Below are positions 1 to 11,400 of a stretch of DNA of 64,000 nt, piece by piece. The DNA is from Takakia lepidozioides. Lineage: Eukaryota > Streptophyta > Takakiopsida > Takakiales > Takakiaceae. The translations under genes and the position numbers were made by a program. Every line of letters starts with the position of its first letter. Position 1 is the stretch's first letter. Location of the stretch: NCBI GenBank assembly GCA_030704615.1, contig CM060733.1:26164001-26228000 (forward strand), read 5' to 3'. Under the pieces are notes generated by a model. That model did no database searches. It saw nothing but the letters and a program-made list of their open reading frames with translations, and was not told the DNA's origin.

Positions 1-644
1 CTACCAGCTCTAAGATCAGTTTCGAAATGATTTTGTCAGCAACAAGTTGGTCCTCTTTGTTCTTTTCCAACACCTGTCGTATTGTGTCTAGAATGCCACA
101 AAGAATCCTTACCTCAGCTGTATATGTGGTAATCACAAGTCAAACCATGAGTGCAAAAGTATGTCTAACCCTAAACCATATACCCACTGGATGACTCCTA
201 TGAGCTCTCATGAGGTTCTGTTTCCCTGCAGTCAATACAATTCAGGAGCAGGACCCTGAGGCAGCTAATTTGAGTGTGAGAGTGCTAAACAAACTGAAGG
301 AGGCTGCCCTTGGTTGCAGCAGATATGAAGAGCCAGAGGACAGAATACAAAATGCACCTCTGGTGACTAAAGAGGTTCCTAGATGGTGTTATGGATTCAA
401 TTTAGCCCAAAAAGAAAGTTTTACGTGATTTTGGTCAGGTTATGATGCAAAACTGCCTAGATGAAGCTAAAACCAAGCAGTGTATAATTCAGATAGCTCT
501 GGCAGTAAAGAAGAGGAAGAGGCCAAAAGATGTTCAACCCTTCTGAAATGGAGAAACAAGATCGACATGAGACACACCAGACTTCTGCTTAAGGACAAGC
601 AGGAAGGCCAGGGCAAAGCTGCACAGCAGATGTGCTGCTTGTAC

Positions 645-849
645 CTTTGATAAACTCCACTGCTTGATGCATGTAAGTCTCAAAAAACTTTCCCTTTGCA
701 TTCTGTGGAACATGCAACCCACTGTTATATTGTGCTTGTTTGCACACAATGTGGCAAAGAGTTTTTGCTATTCTCTGCAACTTGCTAGCTTCGCCCAAGA
801 CCAAAATGACAATCGACAAATCAATTGCATCCAGGCCTTCAACACAGGC
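645..849 (-). CDS. Possible exon of an unidentified gene
   Basis: On the minus strand an open stretch of about 68 codons lies between a possible acceptor (TATAG before GCCTGTGTTG) and a possible donor (AAAG before GTACAAGC). The peptide is low in complexity-free, helix-rich sequence (it contains KLQRIAKTLCHIVCKQAQ and a motif GLHVPQNAKGKFFETYMHQA) and reads like a conserved protein rather than random ORF. I do not recognise the family. A second short exon-like stretch on the same strand lies at about 30-153 (after an ATACAG acceptor, containing ILDTIRQVLEKNKEDQ), so the gene may run leftward out of the window. Plus-strand ORFs in the same place (210-428, 740-1103) are alternative readings that I cannot exclude. 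Confidence 0.35.
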
Positions 850-3142
850 CTATATAATTTCTAATAGTTTCATTTATTATATAGTTGGAGTTCATCTTGT
901 TCAACTCACTGGTCCTATTTTGGAGCTCATATCTATCACAAAATCGACCACCATGGAAAGTTGTCCAGTCCCATCTACAGGGCATCACAAGAACCACAGA
1001 ATTATCTCTGACGTATGACAATTATTCTGAAGATTTTGCACTGACAAAGGAGGACCATTCACTAGTAGAGCTCCTTTCATGTTTGATATGCAGAGCAAGA
1101 TAATGCCATTACTCTGAAGGGTGCATCTCAGCTGGAATGCAGACAACATTGAAGCGAAGCCAAAGCAGAAGAACAAGATCTAACACGAGGGTTCTCACCG
1201 TGTAAGACCATGGTTAATGGAGGTGTATCTTTATAATAGCAAGTGACTGTCCTAATTCAGTGGACATCAGCATATGTGCAGATGATGCCAATCGTAAGGT
1301 ACGGCACCATGTGCCAGACTTAGCTGCAATAAAGCTGGATAGGCCACAAACGGTGCAGATGCATAGAGTCGCAGACTCACACATTGGTCCTTGGACATGG
1401 AAACATTACGCATGAATCTCAACTAATGGCAGCAGAAATTTACGACATGCAGTAACCTTCTTATATATCAAACCCTTCATGTTTGTAAACAGCATCTTCA
1501 CTATCTAAAGCTTAGCAGGACACAAAGCACTGGATATGAAGACCAACTGAAGCTGCGAAGAATAGAAGTAACAAGACCAACAACCTGAGAGGCCTTTCTG
1601 ATGCTGCTTCACTCGGCTTAAAATCCTCACTGCTCCACATACCAACAGTGGAGTAAAATATTCCGTTCTAACAGCACTCTACTCAGGACAATACAATCAA
1701 GAAGGCCAACAGCCATGCCCTGAGCTATAAAGGCTACAATTAACTGCTGTCCTGCAGTCCCTTTAGGTTTTGATTTATTCCTAACTACGCATCAACATTT
1801 GTTTTACACGGTTCACGATACAGTAACTGTGCAGCTTTCTGGTAATGCCGTGAAGGTAGGATGGTATTGAAAAGTTGCTTGCCTGACTGCTGCAAATGCG
1901 TAAACATTGCACAAATCAGATATACACCTAATAAGCAAGAGCAAATTGCGAGGACCAAAAATATACCGTTTCTGAGGAAGCGTTGAACTGAAGTCCGCCT
2001 GACATGATCATCATTACTAATTGGAGCTACAATGTTCGAACCTGACAACTTATCACCTTCAGCGGAAAAGAAAATACATTTGCATGGACCAAGAAGAGGT
2101 AACTTATCCAACACTGCACCACCTGCTTCCAAAGTTGACCACAAATCAGATCTTCCTTGCAGAAAGCACAACTAAAAGCTCGTGTGGTCAAGGCAGTGCT
2201 TTAAGCATCCTTTGCATTTATGTGAGATAGAGTGGAATGAGAGACAGAAAAATAGGTTTTTGAGGGAACTGAAGAGGAAGAGCAAGAGAAAGAGAGAAAT
2301 CGCCACGCAGACAGTCATTGAAGCCATCAAACCACACAACAAGAATGTACTACAGGTCGTTGGTAGAAACGGACCTTCCATCTCATGAAGATCCTGCTTT
2401 AGTGAGAGGAGTTCTTGCTTCAGACGCTTAGCCTGCGCCTCAGAGGCCGATGGTCATCTCACTTCACAGCACATGCACTATCTCTTCTCGCATATCAGGT
2501 AATTATCCAGCTGCTTGGTTTTCAGTTGTATTTCATCAAAACAACAGCTGACTCAAATACATTATCAGAATGAGTGGCAGGCGGTATAACCGTTGTTCAT
2601 GCGCTTTCTTTCATCAGCATTGTTGGATAAAGTCAACAACTGCAACCGACATAGCACGTCCCAACCGATCGCAACAGAAATTCAAAGGATGCACAAGGAA
2701 CAAGGACCTCTTAAGCTTATAATTTGACCCCCTCTTAAAATACTTACTACTTCGAGTCACTTCATTCATATTGTCCGGTCGCGAATCTCCGAAAGGTGTA
2801 CTTTCCTCCCTCTTCTCCTCATAATTTTTCTCAAATTAATTGACAGCTCACTGAGCGGGCAAGCAAAATCACCTTCTTTTTCCAATGATGTCCCTCCGCC
2901 TGAGAGCCAGCACGTGCTTTCACAAGTGCAATTGCAAGCTCTAACTTCATCTCTGCTGAAGGCTGCCATGATGCTGCCATTGCAGCAATTGTTGCTACTC
3001 CAATTCTCACTCACAACACGTCTGCGCTGCCCTCGATTCCGTCCCCAATTGAGGCCTGGCACCTACTTGTCAAAACTGAACTCCGAGTACGGTAGGACGT
3101 TTTTCTTGAAATTCTTGGAAATGACTAAAACCGACAAAGGGG
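850..3142. other. Region without an assignable gene
   Basis: No recognisable gene. A minus-strand ORF at 1785-2171 (128 codons) has one hydrophobic segment (GIFLVLAICSCLLGVYLICAMF region), but no family match that I can name, and it could be chance. The plus-strand stretch at 1018-1100 is polar and codon-like (ELLSCLICRAR) but is broken by stops. This may be the decayed 5' part of the unidentified gene to the left. Confidence 0.3.
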
Positions 3143-3300
3143 GAGTGTTGGGCGGTATTACATTTTTTAATGCCAGCGGGGTCCTGGTATTGAAAAATAT
3201 ATATTTCTCAATACCAGCCGGTTCCATAGTATTAGAATATACACTTAATTCTAATATCCACCAGTTCTCAACCTATTAGTGTGATTTTTCATTTGTGGAC
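3143..3300 (+). mobile_element. hAT-type terminus, remnant
   Basis: The sequence AGTGTTGGGCGGT at 3144 matches the terminal inverted repeat of the complete hAT at 7757 (CAGTGTTGGGCGGTT) apart from the first base. It is followed by subterminal GGTATTG/CAATACC words (for example at 3186 and 3213) in both orientations. Only this end is visible: LINE sequence begins at about 3320, so the element is truncated or was disrupted. The partner terminus could not be found. Confidence 0.55.
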
Positions 3301-3317
3301 GGGTATAAATAGGTAAC

Positions 3318-5597
3318 ATGAATGGGAAGATTTGGGCCCCAAGGATCGTTACTGTCTGTGGAATCCCAGATCAATACCTATATTTCCTCCCAAACATTGG
3401 GAACTCCTTTGGTTACTACCTGGGTTGTCTGGCTGTTTTTGACCATGAGATGTGTCTGGACAACTTGAGAAAAGATCAAGCATGGAAAGGCGTCACAATT
3501 GCTTCCAAAATGAAGGAGAATGGATTTGCCCAAAATTGTGATTATGATCAAAATCCCAGGCTACATCAGGTTGCCCATAGACAACAAGGGAAACTTCTTC
3601 TCAGTCAAACTAATGGAAGACTCGCCTGGTACTGGTTGTTTCAACTGTGGAAAACAAGGTCATATGAAAGCAGACTGTCCAACTGGAAAGAGAAAACGCC
3701 ACTCTCCAGTCCAATTGGCCTCTACTTCGCGTCTAGCAACCTCTACTCCGCTGATTAAAACCTCTCTCAGGAATCAATTAACACCAGCAAATGTCACACC
3801 AACGGGTCCAAATAGGAATGCCTCTTCTAAGGAGAAAGTCCCCTCAACTCAGGCTATGCATGCACCTATGGGGAATGCCTCTTCTAAAGAGCAAGTACCC
3901 TCTCCTCAGTCAAGGCCTAGTCGGGATCAGGCAGCTGTTTTAAAACAAACTACACCTAGTATCTATGGTGATGGCCCTGGCTGGCCCCTATATGGATTCC
4001 ATCATCAGCACCAACTGCCAAAAAACACCACAGACCAAATGACCCAATGGAGCTAGAAAATGACATCTCCAGATCTGTAAGAACACCAGGTCCCCCCTCC
4101 AGTATATCCATGGCGGTGAGGAGATGTCAGCTGGCATACTGTGGTCACCAATACTGGAGTTACAACGGAATTCAGTGATCATGGAGGCCCCACCAGATCA
4201 GTCATCCCCACAACATGGGCCAATTGTCACATCCACAACAGTTCTTGTTGATTCTGAAGATACCCCAGCATCACCCGCAAGGTCACATCCAAATCACGAA
4301 ACCACTGGGCTCCCCTCCAACTCCAAGGCCCCTACGAGATCAATTGACTTTCAAAATCCAGATGCAAACATAGGAATTGCACTTAACCCTATAATTGCTA
4401 ATATATGCCTGAGGTTGCAGACCTTCCCCACTCTCTCTCTCCGTGGATGCACTCAGCTGGTATCTTCAAAGGAACCCCAAGCCACCTGCATTACCCCGCT
4501 GATATTCTGCAACAAGGGTGTACCGAGAATTCTGATCACATCCCCTGACAGGGAGGGGATGGAATCTTTGCGGATCACGACATTCGAAAATTCGTCATCA
4601 AAGAGCCCATAGATGATAGCCCTATCCCCACTCTCAGAAGAAAAATTGAGGAATACTTTCATATACATCTCCCTCAGTTTTCACTTTCAAGCTCAGTTCC
4701 AATCTCTTGGGCTTCCTACATTGAGGCATACCCTGGCCTAAGTGATGGCCCCTCCACGCAGGTTCTGGCCCTCATAAATGTGGAACACCTATGCTCTAAT
4801 CTGCCCCCCCTCTGTGACATCTGGGTCTGTGAGAAGAGTAGTTCGGATCCCTGGTGCACACAACAGGCTCAGTTCCGAACAAAGGATATGCTTCACAATG
4901 GTTTTGCAATGTTCTATGCTTTGCTAGAGGTGGAGGCAGGCATGCAATCCACCAGGCAGGGAATCACGGCCAGTCTCTCGGAGGACTCGGTGGAATCGGC
5001 CCAAGAAATCAAGAGGGAGGCAGGAAGCTGCCAAGGGAAAGGTTAGGCTCAATCACACATCACCTATCCTCAAGCTGCCTTTTCTCCCAGCACAACCAGC
5101 CAACATGGAGGCTCAAATACTCCCCAATCCACTCATTGTATTCATTTTCTCTAGGAAAGCTACAGATTCGCAGAGATGCATGGTGCTTTGCAGGAAGCCT
5201 GTCAACAAAAAGGGGAAGAAAACCAAAACCCTGCCATCACTCTGGTGGAGTCCCCAAACTATGCACTTAGCTCCAAATCTGAACCAAGCAACTCAGCCAT
5301 TGTCAAACCTTCAGACAAAAACAATAGTGGCCTCTCCATTGGCCTAGTTGCGGAGCCAACCCCCAGTCTGGCTCCAGCAGAATTTTCTATGGCCTGCACA
5401 AAACAATTCAAACCTATACCTGGATCTTCCACCCATACCCTGGCAAGGGTGTTATTCATCCAGCTCCTGTCGCCCCATCGAAAGCTCCCCAAAAACCTAG
5501 TATGGGAATGTTCCTTACTTCCTTCGGACAAGAGAGCAAGATTCTCATTCTCTTCCTCAAGGCAATCAAATAAGAGCCCAACTCTTGGCCCATCTTT
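3318..5597 (+). pseudogene. LINE-1 ORF1 (nucleic-acid-binding protein with CCHC knuckle), frameshifted
   Basis: ORF1 of plant-type L1 elements binds element RNA. Here the first segment (3318-3530) matches the DUF4283-like part of the LINE-2 copy. The frame then shifts, and 3520-4056 gives the zinc knuckle CFNCGKQGHMKADCP (C-X2-C-X4-H-X4-C) at about residues 40-54, followed by a Lys/Arg-rich and Ser/Thr/Pro-rich linker with a repeated phrase (NASSKEKVPS and NASSKEQVPS). Segment 4124-4612 contains the PLIF and SLRITT motifs shared with LINE-2. Later segments (4780-5046, 5176-5616) are in other frames. At least three frame changes make this non-functional as it stands. Confidence 0.75.
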
Positions 5598-7120
5598 CCC
5601 CTTAAATGCTGGTTAAAATCCACTCTTGGAATATCAGAGGGATTGGATCTACTCAGTCCTCCCTCAAAAAGGCAAAACTTAAAACCTGGCTTTCCCCGTT
5701 ATTAAATCAAGAAACTATTATCTTGTTACAAGAACATAAACTTGACTTGGCCAAAATCTCATCTTTAGGGGATCAACTCTGGCCCGCAGCCCATAGCTTT
5801 TGGAAACCAACCATAGAAGGATCAAGAGGAGGAACAGCGATCCTTCTTTCACCCTCAATAGCTACCCTGATTCAAAAAGAAGAGATGTGGTTCCAAGGCA
5901 GAGCTCAATTCATCTCAATCATCCTTCCCAATGCCAAGGGAACAATAGGCATTGTCAATCTGTATGCCCCTAACTCATCAGCCGAGAGGGAGGCTTTCGG
6001 GGAAAACCTACACACAAAAATGGAGTCTGAGCTCTCTGTTGAGCAATGGTTATTGATGGGTGACCTCAACATGGTTGAATGTGTACAAGACAGGCTGGGG
6101 GCTGCTGCCCAGGGTCTGGGTGATGGTGAGGCCACATCATGGCAACGAATTAGAAACAATTTCTCTTTGTCTGAACCGTCCAAAGCCAGAACCGCCGACA
6201 ACCATCCATGTTTTACATGGACAAACAACAGGGCATGTGCTGATATCTGTATGGCAAGGCTTGACAGGCTTTACCTCTCGCCAAGGCTATCCCCCTGGGC
6301 AGAAATGCTTCCTCAAGTGCCTATCTTCCAAGAGTTTGACCATGCATGCATTTCCTGTCAAATCAATCTCCCAAACCTGCCAAAAAGAGGCAAAGGATGG
6401 TTCAGACTTAATACATCCATGCTGCCACATCCAGCCTTCAAACTAGCACTTGAATCGGCATGGGCCTCTACAGCCAATGAAGTTCTCTGCCCTATTGAGC
6501 GGTTTCAAGCCAAACTCAAACAGACAACCATCGCTGCTCAAACCCTCAATTCCCAAATAGCCAATCAGAGACAGCGCAGAGTACTTGCTCTCAAGAAATG
6601 TCTCGGAACATGCCAAAGGCTCTTGGAACTTGGGAAACTGGATACATCATCGCTACAAACATATCATGAAGCTAGGCGGAACCTTGAAGCCTTCGACTCT
6701 ATAAGGGAGCAAAAGTATAAATTGCAGGCAGGTATCAACTGGGCTTCAAAGGGGAAAAAAATGTCGAAATATTTCTTCGAGAAAGTTCAAGTTCGTAGAA
6801 CCACCCATATTATCTCAAAGCTGCAAGACCCATTGGGTCACTCTTCCTCAGATCCCAAACAAATGGTTTCAACGGCGCACTCACACTTTGCAGGGCTCTT
6901 CAAACGAAGACCGGACTCGCAAAGCATTACTGTGGCCAGGGAAATCTGCCTGCGCAATCATCAAACCAAGCTCACCCAATCAGGCGCAGCCTCTCTGGAT
7001 GGAGAATTCACTGAAACTGGGCTCTCGAAAGCCTTGAAACTTATGTCCAAACGAAAAATTCCGGGCATAGACGGTATGCCTGTGGAATTTTACAGCTCCA
7101 TCTTGCACAACGACGCAATG
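3320..7120 (+). mobile_element. LINE-1: L1-like non-LTR retrotransposon, truncated at both ends
   Basis: The element carries an ORF1 remnant (3318-5590), then an intact endonuclease plus partial reverse transcriptase ORF (5606-7126). Its ORF1 is colinear with the antisense LINE-2 at 21050-22400 (shared VTVCGIP, GCLAVFD, LPID, zinc knuckle, CTQL/CSQL and SLRITT blocks) but starts part-way in, so the 5' end is missing. It stops abruptly inside the first RT block at about 7120, next to GCGTGAGCGT repeats. Loss of the 3' end is unusual for a LINE and suggests later deletion or insertion. No poly(A) tail or target duplication is visible. Confidence 0.85.
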
Positions 7121-7126
7121 GCGTGA
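5606..7126 (+). CDS. LINE-1 ORF2: APE-type endonuclease plus N-terminal RT (truncated)
   Basis: The uninterrupted 506-codon frame begins with MLVKIHSWNIRGIG, the usual start of L1-clade ORF2. APE-endonuclease landmarks follow in order: the catalytic Glu context LLQEHKL (about residue 45), GGTAILLSP, NLYAPN, MGDLNMVE (about 150), the RLDRLYLSP block (about 220) and FDHACISC (about 245). A connector with an alpha-helical region leads to KRKIPGIDGMPVEFY, the first conserved RT block, where the frame ends. The RT palm, including the catalytic Asp pair, and the C-terminal zinc region are absent, so this copy could nick but not copy. The final residues come from the adjoining non-LINE sequence. Confidence 0.85.
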   Translation: MLVKIHSWNIRGIGSTQSSLKKAKLKTWLSPLLNQETIILLQEHKLDLAKISSLGDQLWPAAHSFWKPTIEGSRGGTAILLSPSIATLIQKEEMWFQGRAQFISIILPNAKGTIGIVNLYAPNSSAEREAFGENLHTKMESELSVEQWLLMGDLNMVECVQDRLGAAAQGLGDGEATSWQRIRNNFSLSEPSKARTADNHPCFTWTNNRACADICMARLDRLYLSPRLSPWAEMLPQVPIFQEFDHACISCQINLPNLPKRGKGWFRLNTSMLPHPAFKLALESAWASTANEVLCPIERFQAKLKQTTIAAQTLNSQIANQRQRRVLALKKCLGTCQRLLELGKLDTSSLQTYHEARRNLEAFDSIREQKYKLQAGINWASKGKKMSKYFFEKVQVRRTTHIISKLQDPLGHSSSDPKQMVSTAHSHFAGLFKRRPDSQSITVAREICLRNHQTKLTQSGAASLDGEFTETGLSKALKLMSKRKIPGIDGMPVEFYSSILHNDAMA

Positions 7127-7200
7127 GCGTTGCGCGTGAGCGAGCGAGCGTACGCTCACGCAGGAATGACGTAGCGTGAGCGTACACGTGGCGTGAGCGT
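7121..7200. repeat. Cluster of GCGTGAGCGT words in both orientations
   Basis: GCGTGAGCGT or a one-base variant occurs at 7121, 7134, 7174 and 7191, and its reverse complement ACGCTCACGC at 7152. The copies at 7134-7161 can form a hairpin. The cluster marks the point where LINE-1 is cut. A nearby inverted pair (TGACATGGCAG with CTGCCACGTCA) lies at about 7231-7264. It may be the terminus of an unrecognised element, possibly the MULE whose gene ends at 7718. Confidence 0.5.
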
Positions 7201-7717
7201 CATGTCAGCATGCTGATGTGGCGGTAAATGATGACATGGCAGTGTCCGTCATCTGCCACGTCACCATTAACATACGCCGCCTATAACCGTGGATGGTCCT
7301 ATGACCGTGGAATTAATGCAGGGAATCTTGCCTAAATAGAATCAAGACGAGCATTGAGGCCTACAATTGCAGCATCCAACATTGTGCAATTACAAATGCT
7401 TGTTTCACTTTTACAATTACGAGGACGACAAAATATCCTCACAAAGTGTGCGCCATAAAGGCTGCCACGGGAAGACCTTCCTCCCTCCTCAAATAACAAT
7501 GAGAGTTAGGATCATCTTCAAAAGATGATTGTAGTGCATAGCGACAGCAAGACATGTAGACTTCGAACGGTGCAATGACAAATGTGCACTACCTAAAAGT
7601 TGTCACTCAGAGCTCACTCTGTATAGTTGGAGGCCATATCATTGCACAGCCGACGAATTGATGTGAATTACACATTTCAAATCATGGTCATCCACATACC
7701 ACATTACATAGTTCATG
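7201..7717. other. Non-coding sequence downstream of the MULE gene
   Basis: No ORF of note. It lies 3' of the MULE transposase stop codon (minus strand) and before LINE-1, and is probably the non-coding flank or terminal part of the MULE. No matching inverted terminal repeat was found beyond 17300. Confidence 0.3.
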
Positions 7718-7756
7718 CTACCCATGTGTTATATCCCGCTGCAAAAGAGTATTGAC
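7718..7756 (-). pseudogene. C-terminal end of the MULE transposase gene, severed by the hAT element
   Basis: Read on the minus strand, 7756 to 7718 encodes the last dozen residues and a TAG stop of the MULE-like protein. Its first 8 bases are the hAT target-site duplication. Joining it in thought to 15223 continues the same reading frame (…NEVDT then LLQRDITHG and stop), which supports both the insertion model and the gene's end. Confidence 0.7.
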
Positions 7757-7769
7757 CAGTGTTGGGCGG

Positions 7770-7960
7770 TTCTTGCCTTTGTGAAGGAACCTTCGGTTCC
7801 GGTTCCACAAATTTTTGAAGAGACGGTTCCGGATCCGGATCCGGTTATTTTTTATTAAGGCGGTTCCGGTCCGGTTCAGGTTCTGACTTTTTAACATGGG
7901 GGCGGTTCCGGTTACCGGTTAGTTGCTGGAAAAAAAACGCCGGTTCCCGGTTAGGTTCCG
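7770..7960. repeat. hAT left subterminal GGTTCC repeats
   Basis: At least ten GGTTCC/GGTTCCGG words in about 190 bp, mirrored as GGAACC/GGTTCC arrays at the right end (14995-15195). In hAT and other cut-and-paste elements, repeated subterminal words are typical transposase-binding sites. That role is inferred here. Confidence 0.75.
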
Positions 7961-8489
7961 GTTCTTTTTTAAAAATATATTAAATTCTTCTAATTTTTTA
8001 TTCTTCTAGAAAATTAGATGAACTAATCTGATTGGTCATACTGAGAATTTTCAACTAAAACCAGGGAATTTATTAGTAAAACAGAAGTAAATAAACTTAT
8101 ATGTTTTTTGTGATTGTCTTTTATAGTATATATAACTAGTTATATACGCATGGTCTCCATTAAAAACGGAAAACCAGAGATTTTATAAGTTGTTGTACGG
8201 TGTAGCAAAGAACAACTAAAATAGACTAACTACATAAGGATCTTAATTCAAAATACAAAACAAATTAAACATGTGTAATTCTATGGTTACCTTTTATGGT
8301 GCAGCAAAAGCACAACTAAAAAAAACTACATAAATTTGTGTTTTATGGATGATACTTTGTCAATATAGCATACAACAAACTAAGTACACGGGATGTCACT
8401 GAAATTTTCAATAAAAATGACAAATAAACAAACTCCAATCAAAGGAGTATAGTGTAATATGTTGAACAATTATTTGTCTCTAAGACAAA

Positions 8490-10821
8490 TCAGTCTACCT
8501 CAAAGAGGTTTGCCTCTGCAATCAAGTCCTCATTCTCATCTAAGATGACTTCTTCCCTATCCAAAAACTCTTTCATGGAAGTACTAAAGCAACCAACTCT
8601 AGCATCATTTGGCCAATTCTTGACTACACTCACAAGCATATCAAGGTTTTCAATATTTAACCTGCACCGTCTCAAGTTTGTTATGACACCTGCAATACTA
8701 AAAACCCTCTCAGCTTCAATCTGAGATCCAACTATGCCCAAAATTAGCCGTGCCAAAAATCCCACATACGGAAAGAGAGACTCGTGTTCTTTCCACCATT
8801 TCAAAGGAGCCACGCACTCACCTTCATTTATCTTCGTCCTTCTGAAATGTGATAGTTGTTCTCTCACCACTGTCAATGTCATGTCTTCATTGTGGTCATG
8901 CACACCAAATAAGGACATCTCGTCCATTGTGGCAGTGGGCTGTGATTGGGCCGAAGTATCCGGATGTAAGACCTTGAAACACTTTACCAAAAGAGGCTCT
9001 AACACCATACTATCATATTGGGACACAATATGCAAAGCACGCTCTTTGCCCACATATTGTGATACCAATGACAACCCCTTGTAACGTGGGTCAAGCATAA
9101 GCGCGAGCATATTGTGAGCTTTGCGCGATTGAAACCCTTCCAAAAAAGAAAGAAATGGTTCCAAGACATATACCACCTCTCGAGCCATCCGCCATTCCAA
9201 CAATGTCAACTCTGTTGAGAAATCCCCCATGCAATGATCCACAGTTGCAGCCCCCCCAGCACTACTTCCTCGCATGCGAATTGTTGTGGCAATGGCTGCA
9301 TTAAGAGCATCGGACAACAACCAAAATCCCCCAGATTGATTCATAATGCACTCATGAACCACAGGCCCTAGAACTGTAGAAATTGATTGGGCAATGGCCC
9401 ACACTTGTGGACTTGGTATGCGAGATTGCAGTGCCAATGAGGTTTGCCTAGAGTAACAAGTGATTATGGCTTGCCTAAACTCCAAAGTCTCTTGGAAGAG
9501 GATCACCTTGGAAGCAAACCGTGTCTTCACCGGAGTCTTCAGTTTGCGGGGATGAATGCCGCTGTCCACACATGCCTTTGCCCATTCTTGTCTCCCTTTG
9601 CCACTTTTTTTGGTCCAAGTAATGGTTTTTTGCAACTCTGATTGGGCATTTTTTATAGAAACCGATCTCATATCTGCGCATACTTTTGCATCATTTGTTG
9701 CATACTGGCAACACTTGGACATTGCATGCCCAAAACAGCTACCCACAAATGGAGAATCCAACCCCAAACACGCACATGAGACCACCGAATTCAAAGCATT
9801 GGTCAAAGTGGCCAAGTTACCTCCCTCATCTTTGACGTAAGCAATAATGCGAGTATTGAGGCCATACTTCACAAGAAGATTGTTGACTTGATGTGCCATG
9901 GCAGCCCCAGATGTGTCAGGTGTCTCAAACATGCCAAGAGTCACATGACATTGCTCCCACTGTTCATTAATAAAGTGCGCTATGATGACAAAAGTGTCAG
10001 TTCCCCCTCTTGACATCCACAAATCAAAACTCACGGAGCAAGTAGCACAACTTTGAAGAGATGGGGACATGTAGCGCTCTTTCGTCTTCTCTGCCAAGAT
10101 TGGAATGGCCTCATTCACAAATGTCCGTCGAGAAGAGAAAACAATCCGAGGATTTTGCCTCAACACCATCCTTCTTAGCCAAGGGGATTCTACCAAAGAC
10201 AGTGGAACCAACTCCTTTGCAATGAATAAGACTAAATCCTCATTGAACTGCTTCTGTTGATCATCATTTTGGTTGTATGGAGTGGAGCTCCTAAAAAAAA
10301 AACTATGTTTCCAGGATGGGGCCGGGCCTCTTTTTGGCTGGCCTACGGGCCTTCTCAGGTCCAAGATTTTCCCTCTCAATCCACCTACGCAAAACAATGT
10401 CATGTTCTTGATCCACATGCTTTCGAAGGGCAGAGATACCATTGGTTTTGCCCTTCTTGCTTTCAGGAGTGACACCAACAGGATGACATAGAACACACCT
10501 CATTTGTTGTGGATTTGTTATGTCCACTGGAGCAGAGTCTTTTGTTGCATAGAATGCCCATGTCGAAGCAGTGCGATTGTGGGGCTTCCAAAAATCCCGT
10601 TGTTTGTCAAGTACTGGGAGCTGCGCCTCCACATCCAACACCGTGTGTGATGGCGAAACTGTGGAAGATGACATTGCAGCCGAGGCTTGATGAGCTGATG
10701 TAAATGAGGCTTCATGATGAGCATCCTCCGCAACATGGCACTCCACCAAAGCTCTCTCATTATCAACATTCATGTCAGGAACAACTTCCCTTTCTAGTTC
10801 ATCGAAAATATTGGGCTCCAT
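8490..10821 (-). pseudogene. hAT transposase (BED zinc finger, RNase H-like catalytic core, hATC dimerisation), one frame break
   Basis: The protein starts MEPNIFDELE at 10821. A BED-type finger follows (MRCVLC … ALRKHVDQEH) at about residues 105-145. The frame then changes near 10303 at a run of nine T on the coding strand: the upstream frame ends at TAG and the remainder continues one frame over (8490-10496). That stretch resembles a polypyrimidine acceptor (TTTTTTTTTAG), so a short intron is an alternative to a homopolymer indel. The core contains SFDLWMSRGG and YVKDEGGNLATL at the catalytic Asp positions. The C-terminal dimerisation block (FPYVGFLARLILGI … IEAERVFSIAG … RRCRLNIENL) is intact. 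An ACAG acceptor at about 10849 suggests a 5' exon further upstream. Confidence 0.88.
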
Positions 10822-10974
10822 GACATAAAAAGCTTGTGGAACAACTCCTGTGTAAAAACAATGCAAACAAAGAATCCAAAAGGCATTTAATAATTGTGCA
10901 CAACTCATATATTTACAACTAAAAATGTAAACAACTAAAAAAATAAAGCTCAATGAAAGGGAGTTACAGGCGGG

Positions 10975-11400
10975 TAATGGTGGCTGGTTGGCAGGTCCCT
11001 CCCTACTTTGGGCTCCCTCCCTCTCATGCAGAATCTGCTATAACAGAAGCCAAAGGGGCTATCTCATCAACCCCCAATTGTATCAAGAATTAAAAAAATT
11101 TAAAGAAAGGGAAGATACTTACCAGTGATGATCAATGTGGGCTGGTTGGCGGGCCCCTCTTTGCTTGTGCTCCCTCCAATATAAAATCTACCATAGTGGA
11201 GCAAGGGCTATCAGCCCCTTGGTATATCATCAAAGAAAACAGGAAAAAAAAAAAGAAAAAAAAAAGAATGATGATCAATGATTACCATGGACCAAGGGGC
11301 CTGGTTGCAGGTGGGCCCTCCTTGCTCGTCCTCCTAAACTTGTGCACCACATGCCATAGCAGAAAAGGAGGAAGCTGATTAGCTTCATGGTGAACTAAAG
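10975..11400. repeat. Three imperfect direct repeats, about 160 bp each
   Basis: The phrase (T)GGCTGGTTGGCAGGTCCCTCC, with variants, recurs at about 10980, 11140 and 11300. Each copy is followed by a similar block (CTCCCTCC, then a CCATAG/CTATAACAG-like word, then A-rich sequence) and by a GATGATCAATG phrase in the later copies. It sits upstream of the transposase inside the hAT, perhaps in its 5' non-coding region. Confidence 0.6.

Noticed and set aside
210-428. Plus-strand exon with a TTCCCTGCAG acceptor
   Set aside because: The reading is plausible but short, leads into stops and conflicts with exon-like sequence on the other strand; not enough to call.
9444-9840. Plus-strand ORFs opposite the hAT transposase
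   Set aside because: Shadows of the minus-strand transposase frame, which carries the recognisable domains.
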